Below are positions 1-6,200 of a stretch of 15,616 nucleotides of DNA, piece after piece; positions within the stretch are counted from its first letter, which is position 1; each line of letters starts with the position of its first letter. The position numbers and the translations under genes are program-made. Source of the DNA: a bacterium (GTDB lineage Bacteria; UBA9089; CG2-30-40-21); assembly GCA_018814245.1 (NCBI GenBank), contig JAHIZN010000150.1:1-15616 (forward strand), given 5' to 3'. Below the pieces are notes generated by a model, which worked only from the letters and a program-made list of their open reading frames with translations, was not told the DNA's origin and made no database searches.

Positions 1-80
1 AACGGCTCTTCTTGTTTGCAATTACTCCTGTTTTGCTGCAATTATTTTCCCTAAGTTTACACCCTTTGTGGTTCTTTCCC
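1..80. repeat. Partial copy A of the short mobile-type element (right half)
   Basis: This stretch aligns closely to the right half of the complete element at 2461-2596. Both contain GCAATTATTTTCCCTAAGT followed by TTACACCCTTTGTGGTTCTTT (here ending at position 77). The left half lies outside the window. It is non-coding and sits just upstream of the truncated RHS gene. Confidence 0.75.
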
Positions 81-157
81 TGTAAAAGCGTATTGACTGA
101 TTTCATGTCATGTGTGAAAATAAGATAGCTGAGTAGTTACACGACAACAACGGTAAT

Positions 158-1117
158 ATGGTAAGCAAAACAGAGGGTACGGATGCGACTACCTATCAGT
201 ATGACTATGAAAACAGGCTGGTGAAGATACTCTTTCCTGACAATCGGATAAATACCTTTGGCTATAGCCCATCAGGACAACGGATAGCAAAGAATGATAG
301 TGCAGGAACAAGTACATACCTTTATGATGCATTCGACATACTCTGTGAATTTGATCAGTATAATAACTTAAAGGCAAGATATACCTTTGGACCAGGGATA
401 GATAATCCTATTAGCATGACAAGAGATGGTGCTGAAAGTTATTATCACGCTGATGGATTGGGAAGTATTGTTAATTTAACTAATGCAAATGGTGTTTCAG
501 CAGCTTCTTATGGATATGAGGCTTTTGGAAAGATGAGAAATCAGACAGGCAGCATTGTTAATCCGTTCAGGTTTACTGGTAGGGAATGGGATGAAGATAG
601 CGGACTGTATTATTATCGGGCGAGGAGTTATGATGCAGGGGTGGGAAGGTTTTTGCAGACGGATCCGATTGGGATTGGTGGTGGGATAAATCTTTACAAT
701 TATGTGGGGAATAATCCGGGGAATTGGGTGGATCCGTATGGATTACACCTGATTGGAAGTATCTTGGATTTGATTGGCGAAGGATGGCAGTTGAATTGGT
801 GCGGAGAAAAGATAGGTGGAGGTGAGTACATAAAAGAAGGTCAATTAGGCAAGATGGCTGTTCTTCCAGTAAATTGGATTGACTGGCGATGTAAGGAGCA
901 TGATATTGAATATTGGGCAGCCCAGCACATGCTTCCTGAATGGGAACAAGGGATAGGTGTTACTATTGCAAATTTGCATGTCATTGTTGGGATGGGCGGT
1001 GAACTTATTATAAGAAGAACAATTGGGGACAAGATTGTTGATTTCTTTGATTTTCGCAAGTATGGTCAATTCATAAGACTCAAGCTAATAAACAGCCAAG
1101 ATATGTTGTGCCGATAG
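158..1117 (+). CDS. C-terminal part of an RHS/YD-repeat protein with a phospholipase A2-like tip
   Basis: RHS proteins are large beta-shell carriers whose variable C-terminal tip is usually a toxin used in contact-dependent competition. Residues 1-90 carry YD-repeat sequence (YQYDYENRL, FGYSPSGQRI). Residues 91-195 are the RHS core (YYHADGLGS, FTGREWDEDSGLYYYRARSYD, then DPIG and ending NNPGNWVDPYGL). After the core, residues 196-319 are variable. They contain NWCGEKIGGG (213-222) and D242-x2-C245-x2-H248-D249-x2-Y252, which resemble the calcium loop and the C-x2-HD-x2-Y active site of phospholipase A2 folds; the toxin assignment is inference. The ATG at 158 is unlikely to be the original start. 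The same frame upstream reads H-D-N-N-G-N, an RHS motif, back to a stop at 134-136, so the gene is a 5'-truncated remnant. No Shine-Dalgarno or immunity gene was recognised. Confidence 0.85.
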   Translation: MVSKTEGTDATTYQYDYENRLVKILFPDNRINTFGYSPSGQRIAKNDSAGTSTYLYDAFDILCEFDQYNNLKARYTFGPGIDNPISMTRDGAESYYHADGLGSIVNLTNANGVSAASYGYEAFGKMRNQTGSIVNPFRFTGREWDEDSGLYYYRARSYDAGVGRFLQTDPIGIGGGINLYNYVGNNPGNWVDPYGLHLIGSILDLIGEGWQLNWCGEKIGGGEYIKEGQLGKMAVLPVNWIDWRCKEHDIEYWAAQHMLPEWEQGIGVTIANLHVIVGMGGELIIRRTIGDKIVDFFDFRKYGQFIRLKLINSQDMLCR

Positions 1118-1172
1118 AAGCGATGTTTTGGAAACGAGTGGGAAGAGGTGTCAATTGGAGAAAAAATTGGGT

Positions 1173-1224
1173 AAAAAAAAGGAGAGGGAGTAACCTTCGG
1201 ACGAAACCTTAGGTGTGCCCTCTC
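1173..1224 (-). terminator. Rho-independent terminator on the minus strand
   Basis: The minus strand has GAGAGGG (plus 1218-1224) pairing with CCCTCTC (plus 1182-1188), followed at once by C and eight T (the A-run at plus 1173-1180). The loop is long (29 nt) but can fold internally. It does not work as a plus-strand terminator, since no T-run follows on that side. Confidence 0.55.
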
Positions 1225-1235
1225 ATCGTGATTAT
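1173..1235 (-). ncRNA. Predicted small RNA of about 60 nt, family unknown
   Basis: The transcript is predicted only from a promoter and terminator facing the same way, about 60 nt apart. It begins near 1235, contains a hairpin whose outer stem is GAGAGGG/CCCTCTC, and has an inner ACCT/AGGT pairing around a UUUCGUCC-containing loop. I do not recognise it as a known riboswitch or ribozyme. A five-codon ORF (MRGHT, then stop) starts at the AUG in GAUGAG but has no ribosome site. The RNA converges on the RHS gene and ends 55 nt past its stop, so it could affect read-through RHS mRNA. It could also be the orphaned leader of a lost gene. Confidence 0.45.
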
Positions 1236-1241
1236 AATTAA

Positions 1242-1270
1242 AATATACCATAAATAATACTTTTTGTCAA
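1242..1270 (-). promoter_or_regulatory. Sigma70-type promoter on the minus strand
   Basis: On the minus strand there is TTGACA (plus positions 1265-1270), a 17-nt spacer and TATATT (1242-1247). The -35 box is perfect and the -10 box differs at one base. An A/T run (AAAATTTT) lies just upstream of the -35 box, like an UP element. Transcription should begin near 1235 and run leftwards into the hairpin and T-run at 1173-1224. Confidence 0.6.
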
Positions 1271-1329
1271 GGAAAATTTTGAGCTGTGAGTAATCCCTCA
1301 ACTTTCTTTTATGCCGTAATGCCTTGCAT

Positions 1330-1390
1330 CCCTCGCTGGCGGGGGCAGGGGGTTGTGGCTGAAGGCTAACTGCTGGATAGCTGAACGCTT
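1330..1390. repeat. GC-rich hairpin and GCTGAAGGCTAAC-type degenerate repeat
   Basis: CCCTCGC (1330-1336) pairs with GCGGGGG (1339-1345), allowing one G-T. The following GCTGAAGGCTAACTGCTGG / ATAGCTGAACGCT is a run of similar GCTGAA/GCT words. Sequences of this style recur as intergenic repeats in many bacterial genomes. I see no coding content between 1251 and 1532 apart from this and the next element. Confidence 0.4.
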
Positions 1391-1396
1391 ACTTAA

Positions 1397-1498
1397 AAAT
1401 GTGTAATCTACGAATGATTTGTAATGATTTTGAGGATTAAGATGATTCATCATTCCAAATCCCTTAAATCATTAAACATCATTAGTTTCTTACACATT
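1397..1498. repeat. About 100-bp imperfect palindromic element
   Basis: The ends are perfect inverted repeats: AATGTGTAA (1398-1406) and TTACACATT (1490-1498). Inside, AATGATTTGTAATGATTTT on the left is matched imperfectly by AAATCATTAAACATCATT on the right, around a centre near GATGATTCATCATTC. The right end CATTAGTTTCTTACACAT (1480-1497) recurs at 3208-3225 with one mismatch. It looks like a small non-autonomous palindromic repeat. Confidence 0.55.
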
Positions 1499-1532
1499 CG
1501 ATTTTTCTGGTAAATGCAAATAAGGAGAAAAA

Positions 1533-1643
1533 ATGGGAACATTTGATCTGGCACAATTGTACAACGCTGTAAATACACTGAACGGATACTCTGAAATAAA
1601 AATATTCTCTCCTCTGGAGGTGATCAATTATGAAGATGATTAA
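1533..1643 (+). CDS. 36-residue small protein, function unknown
   Basis: The ATG at 1533 has AAGGAG (1522-1527) five bases upstream, a good ribosome site. The 36 residues run from MGTFDLAQLYN to VINYEDD and are mostly polar with no membrane segment. Its last 14 bases overlap the start of the next small gene, which is typical of translational coupling. It is not recognised. It could be an upstream partner of the 58-residue protein or the surviving 3' end of a longer gene, because the palindromic repeat ends just before its ribosome site. Confidence 0.4.
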   Translation: MGTFDLAQLYNAVNTLNGYSEIKIFSPLEVINYEDD

Positions 1644-1806
1644 ATTTAATTGTGTGGAAATGAAGCGACATGGAGCAGAAAAAGTTGCAGAAAAGATAAA
1701 ACATATGACAAAAGAACAAGAGTTAGCATTTTGGCAAGAGCAAACGCAGCAATTGAAAAATTATCAGGAGTTAATAAAACAAGGGGGAAACAGTGTCAGA
1801 ACTTGA
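1630..1806 (+). CDS. 58-residue small protein, possible antitoxin-like or toxin-system partner
   Basis: A strong ribosome site GGAGGTGAT (1616-1624) lies five bases before the ATG. The protein has an N-terminal FNCVEMKRHGAEKV segment and a helical, charged remainder containing EQELAFWQEQ. From memory, small proteins with an F-x-C-V-x-M-K start occur beside toxin genes; this is a recollection and has not been searched. Codon use matches the AT-rich neighbours. A GTG codon with a purine-rich site (AAGGGGGAAA) overlaps its 3' end and starts a second short frame, suggesting a two-gene unit whose second gene is broken. Confidence 0.6.
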   Translation: MKMIKFNCVEMKRHGAEKVAEKIKHMTKEQELAFWQEQTQQLKNYQELIKQGGNSVRT

Positions 1807-1840
1807 TTGTTGGATTCACAACATATATGCAATCCTATAA
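1793..1840 (+). pseudogene. Possible start of a lost downstream partner gene
   Basis: A GTG at 1793 sits five bases after the purine run AAGGGGGAAA and overlaps the end of the 58-residue gene. The frame reads MSELDCWIHNIYAIL and then stops at 1838. The position and overlap fit the second gene of a toxin-antitoxin pair that was truncated when repeat DNA came to follow it. Only 15 codons remain, so the call is weak. Confidence 0.2.
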
Positions 1841-1909
1841 CATGTTTAGGTTGTTTCGACCTACAGTTATGGTGATTTGCTACAAATGTGTGGTTGTGGA
1901 CAGAGCCTG

Positions 1910-2028
1910 CCCCTGCGAATGCAGGGGGATAAACCTGCCAGAGAGGTAGCCCCTCTGGCAGATGCTATCTCCTGTTCCTACAACAGAACATTGCCAGAAA
2001 ATGTATGGACATCCCTGCCAGAGGGGCT
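1910..2028. repeat. Cluster of GC-rich inverted repeats
   Basis: Three pairings are visible. CCCCTGC (1910-1916) pairs with GCAGGGG (1921-1927) across GAAT. TGCCAGAG (1936-1943) pairs with CTCTGGCA (1953-1960). AGCCCCTCTGGCA (1948-1960) is a perfect 13-bp inverted repeat of TGCCAGAGGGGCT (2016-2028). The word GGTAGCMCCTCTGGCAG also recurs at 15542-15558. The stretch from 1841 to 2125 holds no credible gene; these structures are its main content. Confidence 0.6.
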
Positions 2029-2125
2029 CTCCTCTTGTGGGTGTCCGATTTCTGCACAGGTTGCAAAAACTTGAACATCGAGTTATGGTAACTAAAAACA
2101 ATTCATGTTGAAAGGAGGTGGAAAG

Positions 2126-2365
2126 ATGTCAGTTATGGAAAAACTGGTTTTTGACAGTAAATTATTACCAGATGGACATCTGTATTGTCTTGAAGAACTT
2201 GCATATAAAAAAAATATCCATTTTGAAGTAGTTGTAACTTTTGAAAAGGAAACCAATTTTGAGGCATCAGAATATGCAATTGAAGCAGCAAATGTTAATG
2301 ATGTTTCTACTGATTTCCTTTCTGAAAAAGAACTAAACTATTATCTTAATATGGAGTCATTATGA
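2126..2365 (+). CDS. 79-residue antitoxin-like protein
   Basis: The start is the ATG at 2126, placed five bases after AGGAGGTG (2113-2120). The in-frame TTG at 2105 lies upstream of this site and is not needed. The protein begins MEKLVFDSKLLPDGHLYC, continues with a beta-rich HFEVVVTFEKE segment and ends in a helical, acidic region (DFLSEKELNYYLNMESL). This resembles the small antitoxins with an N-terminal beta segment (target-site or AbrB-like) and an acidic C-terminal tail that binds a toxin. That assignment rests on shape and style, not a search. The stop at 2363-2365 overlaps an ATG at 2362, as in many toxin-antitoxin pairs, but the frame there ends after 18 codons. The expected toxin is therefore absent or lost. 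Confidence 0.65.
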   Translation: MSVMEKLVFDSKLLPDGHLYCLEELAYKKNIHFEVVVTFEKETNFEASEYAIEAANVNDVSTDFLSEKELNYYLNMESL

Positions 2366-2372
2366 ACCGCAC

Positions 2373-2495
2373 ATGCCACAAGCAAGTGCAACACTATTGC
2401 TGTCAGAACATCAACTAATAATTCGGGATAGCGACCTATATCGTGTCAATCTCATTTACAGAAGAGAAAGAATCACAAAGGGTGTAACTCCTTAA
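2373..2495 (+). pseudogene. Short coding relic interrupted by the mobile-type element
   Basis: A frame from the ATG at 2373 reads SEHQLIIRDSDLYRVNLIYRRE and then runs into the terminal inverted repeat at 2461, ending at 2493-2495. The part before 2461 looks like real protein sequence (regular beta-like alternation, biased codons), while the tail is encoded by the repeat. It may be the 3' end of a broken gene. There is no ribosome site and no recognised family. Confidence 0.3.
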
Positions 2496-2596
2496 GATAC
2501 AACCCCTTGTCAAACTCTTCTCATTTGCAATTACCTTAGTTACTACTCGCAATTATTTTCCCTAAGTGTTTACACCCTTTGTGGTTCTTTCTCTTC
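2461..2596. mobile_element. Complete 136-bp MITE-like element (copy B)
   Basis: The element is bounded by 27-bp inverted repeats, 2461-2487 and 2570-2596, which match at 26 of 27 positions and contain CACAAAGGGTGTAA / TTACACCCTTTGTG. The inside is AT-rich and non-coding. Its right half matches 1-80 and its left half matches 15558-15616, so at least three copies occur in this window. I saw no clear target-site duplication. It lies between a coding relic and the truncated antitoxin gene, and the antitoxin frame begins inside its right repeat. Confidence 0.7.
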
Positions 2597-2800
2597 CTGT
2601 TGCACTTGCTACTGGCTAACAAAGAAGAAATCGGCTCTGCTGTGGCAAGGGTGCAGGCTACAACGGAGATTGAAGGGATAAGTATATCAAGGCACCATTT
2701 AAGATTAATGGAAAAAGTGGCAGAAGGAAAGCTTAAAAGCGATGATCTTATTTCCGAATATACAAAACGGATAATCAGGTTGAGCCAAAATGGACATTAA
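2579..2800 (+). CDS. VbhA-like Fic antitoxin, probably 5'-truncated
   Basis: VbhA-type antitoxins block Fic AMP-transferases by inserting a helix with the motif (S/T)xxxE(G/N) next to the ATP site. Here residues 28-33 read TTEIEG, an exact match, inside KEEIGSAVARVQATTEIEG. The rest (LRLMEKVAEGKLKSDDLISEYTKRI) follows the known VbhA layout of a second helix, a G-[KE]-L turn and a third helix. The frame begins with TTG at 2579 inside the mobile-element repeat, and its first 12 or so residues (WFFLFLLHLLL) are translated repeat. There is no ribosome site, so the native start was probably lost. No Fic gene with an HPFxxGNGR motif follows. Confidence 0.65.
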   Translation: MWFFLFLLHLLLANKEEIGSAVARVQATTEIEGISISRHHLRLMEKVAEGKLKSDDLISEYTKRIIRLSQNGH

Positions 2801-2909
2801 GGATTATACAACAGATGAGATTATCCGCAGATTGCGCAGATTACGCAGATTAACAGAGAGAATAGGGAAGAAAAATCTGAAAGGCACTGTAGCAATACGC
2901 AGGTTGTAG
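2790..2909 (+). pseudogene. 39-codon frame overlapping the antitoxin, possible toxin-gene relic
   Basis: An ATG at 2790 overlaps the end of the VbhA-like gene by 11 bases, the usual place for the toxin gene. The frame reads MDIKDYTTDEIIRRL and then three in-frame CGCAGATTR repeats encoding Arg-Arg/Arg-Leu, stopping at 2907. It does not look like the start of a Fic protein. It may be the head of a different or decayed gene overrun by repeats, or chance. Confidence 0.2.
2826..2852. repeat. Three tandem 9-bp CGCAGATTR units
   Basis: The units are CGCAGATTG (2826-2834), CGCAGATTA (2835-2843) and CGCAGATTA (2844-2852). Tandem CGCAGATTA words are a familiar intergenic repeat type in several bacterial groups. 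They lie in the gene-poor stretch 2801-3243. Confidence 0.7.
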
Positions 2910-2945
2910 TGGTTCTGAGACATTCGATTTTGTAGGCAAGACAGA

Positions 2946-2967
2946 GGGCAGGCACGGGGCCCTGCCC
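2946..2967. repeat. GC-rich hairpin repeat
   Basis: GGGCAGG (2946-2952) pairs with CCTGCCC (2961-2967) across an 8-base loop. It stands out from AT-rich surroundings. No T-run follows, so it is more likely a short palindromic repeat than a terminator. Confidence 0.5.
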
Positions 2968-3014
2968 CTACGGTATTGAACAAGAAAAGAGGATGTAACT
3001 ATTCAGATATAATA

Positions 3015-3153
3015 AATGTGTAAGATAAGGAGAAAGGGAGAACCGGGGAGAATACAAAAGGACAGAATTAAGAATATTCTGACTCTTGAATTTCTGACTT
3101 CTATTAATCTTCCCCACTTCTCCATCTTCCCCTTTTCTCCTTTATTACACAAA
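3015..3153. repeat. About 140-bp imperfect palindromic element
   Basis: The left arm (about 3017-3052, purine-rich, beginning TGTGTAAGATAAGGAGAAAG) is matched imperfectly by the pyrimidine-rich right arm (about 3111-3151, ending TTTTCTCCTTTATTACACA). The centre CAGAATTAAGAATATTCTG and the following GAATTTCTG are themselves nearly palindromic. The outer words resemble the ends of the element at 1397-1498. A 65-codon frame across it has low complexity and no ribosome site, and is not a gene. Confidence 0.5.
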
Positions 3154-3155
3154 GG

Positions 3156-3185
3156 AGTAGGGGCAATTCATGAATTGCTCCTACT
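3156..3185. repeat. 30-bp palindrome AGTAGGGGCAATTCA / TGAATTGCTCCTACT
   Basis: The two 15-base halves are reverse complements except at one position, which would be a G-U pair in RNA. Such GTAGGGGCAATTCATGAATTG-style palindromes are common interspersed repeats. It lies 46 bases before the ribosome site of the giant gene and could form a hairpin in its leader, but no T-run follows. Confidence 0.65.
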
Positions 3186-3207
3186 ATCAGAAATTAATGT
3201 TACTGTG

Positions 3208-3235
3208 CATTAGTTCCTTACACATCTCTGAGGAG
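3208..3235 (+). promoter_or_regulatory. Leader and ribosome site of the giant gene, with a recurring 18-bp word
   Basis: AGGAG at 3231-3235 lies eight bases before a TTG at 3244, so TTG is the start codon rather than a later ATG. Just upstream, CATTAGTTCCTTACACAT (3208-3225) matches 1480-1497 at 17 of 18 bases. That copy also sits a short distance before the ribosome site of a gene (1533). No convincing promoter was found; a TATAAT at 3008-3013 lacks a well-placed -35 box. Confidence 0.55.
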
Positions 3236-3243
3236 AACAAAAA

Positions 3244-6200
3244 TTGAAAAAGTATACATTGTTATTACTGTTAGGCATCATAATCGGAATATTTCTGGCT
3301 GGATTTACTTCCACATCCTTTGCCAAGGATGGTTGTGGCCCATCAACACCTTCTTCAAATGGCGATGGGAAAAAGGCAGGCGGCGATATAGTTGACAGAC
3401 CTGATGATACTGTTGATGTGTCTACTTATGATGGAATTATGCTGCATCCATCTGGTTATGCATCAATAAGTATACTACAAAATGGTTATTATGGATTTAC
3501 TGCAGCATTGCTTGAGAAATTAAAAGAACCTTATGCTGTTCATGATCTGTCGCTTCCATCTGATACCCTAAAAGACCATCCAATACTTATTATTCCTTCA
3601 GGTGGTTTATTTGGTTTAGAGGGCTCGTTATTAGTCAAGCAACGACTTGCAGAGTATGTGTATAATGGTGGAACAATTATATGTTTTACACAACAACATG
3701 GCTATGAATTCTCTGCCCTGCCTGGTGGTAAATTAGATGGCTTTGGCTGGCGGGAAGACCAATCCTGCTGGCGTGGCGGTGCTTATATCAGTAAACAGCA
3801 TCCTATGTTTGCTGGACAGGATACAATATATGTAGATGCTAATATAGATGGTTATTTTTCTCAATGGACTGATGATAGCAGTATTCTTCTAAGACGCACT
3901 AAAAATTCTATGCCGACTATATTAGCATATCCATGGGGAAAAGGGAGGGTTATTGCTACTACACTTTACTGTGATCAGGGATTTGTTATGAATCATATAG
4001 CAATTGTAGAGTATGCCTTAAAGATTCAAAATCAAACAAGTATAACCTATAACTCTACCATTAACCTAACAGTTACAAGCATAGGAGATGGTCAGATATA
4101 TAAAAACACCCTTGGATTAAACATTCCTGCTCAAGGCTCAATAACTCAAACAGCTACCTTTACATTGCCTTATGCCATGGCTGGCGGGGTCTGTATATTC
4201 GATGCTCAGGCATATAGCAAGGGAGAAAAGATAGGGCAGGCTATTACTACCTTCAATACCCCGCAAGCAATTATTATTATCGACCCAATCCTCCCCCCTG
4301 CATTTGGCTACACAAGTACAGCGGCATTTAAGGTTACCAATGTAGGTGCATTAGCCTTGCCACCAGGAACCTTAGCCGTTATATTTAAGGATTCGCTTAA
4401 TAATGTTCTCTGGGCAGGCACCAATACCTATGGGACGATTACCTTATATGGGAGTAGTACGCTTAATTTTAATATCTCTATACCACAAATTAAGTTTGAA
4501 GAGGTGTATAAATTAGCATATAACCTGATTGGTGAATTTACTACACTTGCAGATGAAATAGAGATTCCTTGCTCTAATGTTATTAAGCTTGGTTTTGATA
4601 AACCATCTTATCGAATTAGAGAAAATTTAGGGATGAATTTGAAGATAACTAATACCGGCAAATTTAAGGAAGATTTACTAAGAATTGTATCGATTCCTGA
4701 TTGTAATTTTGCAGGGACAGATAGTGTTACCCTCTTACCCAATGAAACCGGCAGCATAACATATAATTTTACTATCCCTGAGACTACCCTCTCAGGACTA
4801 CATTCAGCAGAAGCCACATTAATGCTTGGAACAAGTACCATTACCAAATCATTTAGCTTTTTTATACCGCCAGCACAGATTGTATTCGATAAGATTAATA
4901 GATTAACCCTTGCTGCACCTGAGACCGGGAGCTTTACATTAAAGAATATCGGCGGGGTAGATGAAACCTATGATTATATTGTACGGATAATTGATGAGCG
5001 AAATGTAACCATCTTTGAAAAAACCAATACCATTGAGATTCGGGCAGGAGAGGTATCCATTCCAATTGAATTTAATATACCAAATCAAGCCTTAGATAGT
5101 GGATATACATTAGCTATTCTTACTACTGACTCTAAATCCCAACATAAAAATTTCTATAAGCCGCTGCATATACAAGGGATAAATGCACAGATAAATATCA
5201 ACCCGGATAAGAAGGTATATTTAGCAGACGATGAGGTTAACCTCATTACTCAAATAACTAACCTGAACGGCACAATAAACGATGCTACACTGACTGTAAA
5301 GGCATTTAGTAGTGTAGAGGAATGGCTGTGTTATGCTGAGGTAAATGATATTTGCGATATGGCAGTGGATGGGAATTTCATCTGGTTTGCTACACCTGGT
5401 GGTGCTAAAAGATATGATAAAATTACGGATAAATTTACGACATATACTGCTATCGACGGACTTGCAGGCAATGATGTAACAACAATAGCCGTAGATAACC
5501 AATTTGTATGGCTTGGGATAAGGTATAATGGATTAAGCAGATATGATAAGATACATAATACATGGCAAACATTTACTAAAGCAGATGGATTAGTAAATAA
5601 TGAGGTTACCTCTATTGTTGTTGGTACTGATACGGTCTGGGTTGGTTCATGGGATGGTGCGGCAAGATATGACAAAACTCAAGGCAGTTGGAAAACATAT
5701 AGAATTGCAGATACTCAACCCGGTAATTTTATCAATGATATTGCCATTGACGGCAACCTTGTCTGGTTTGCTACCTATGATGGTATAAGAAGATATGATG
5801 CAAGGGATGATAGTTGGACAGGATATACTACACAAAATGGATTAGCACATAATCAGGTACATTCCATAGGAATAGATGGGAACTACATCTGGTTTGGCTC
5901 ACCTGATGGGCTGACAACCCGGTATGATAAATCAAATGACCTGTTTAATATTTTTGTCACCTCTGTAAATCAGCCAGAAAATAAGGTAAACGCCATTACA
6001 ACTGGAACCAATTCTGTCTGGTTTGCAACCAATAAGGGTATAACCCAATACGATAAGATAAATCATCTGTGGAAAACCTTTACTACACAGGATGGATTGG
6101 CCGGTAATCAGACAAAGGCAATAGGGATTGATGATGATATGGTCTGGGCAGGTGGAAATGATGGGATTAGTAAATATAAACCAGCAGCACCATGGCAAAC

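Noticed and set aside
93..126. Possible promoter before the RHS fragment (TTGACT at 93-98)
   Set aside because: No acceptable -10 box at 16-18 bases; TAAGAT at 121 is 22 bases away, and the gene is 5'-truncated anyway.
1650..1949. 99-codon plus-strand open frame
   Set aside because: It overlaps the well-supported 58-codon gene in another frame, has no ribosome site and is Cys-rich and irregular, then runs through the inverted-repeat cluster.
1880..2101. 73-codon minus-strand open frame
   Set aside because: It is made of the inverted-repeat cluster read backwards, with no ribosome site or recognisable protein features.
2946..2967. Rho-independent terminator
   Set aside because: The hairpin is GC-rich but followed by CTACGGTATTG, with no T-run on either strand.
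3008..3013. TATAAT as promoter of the giant gene
   Set aside because: No -35 box at a suitable distance (TTGAAC is 26 bases upstream), and the long palindromic repeat would lie in the leader.
3016..3213. 65-codon plus-strand open frame
   Set aside because: It is translated from the palindromic element and the 30-bp palindrome; low complexity and no ribosome site.
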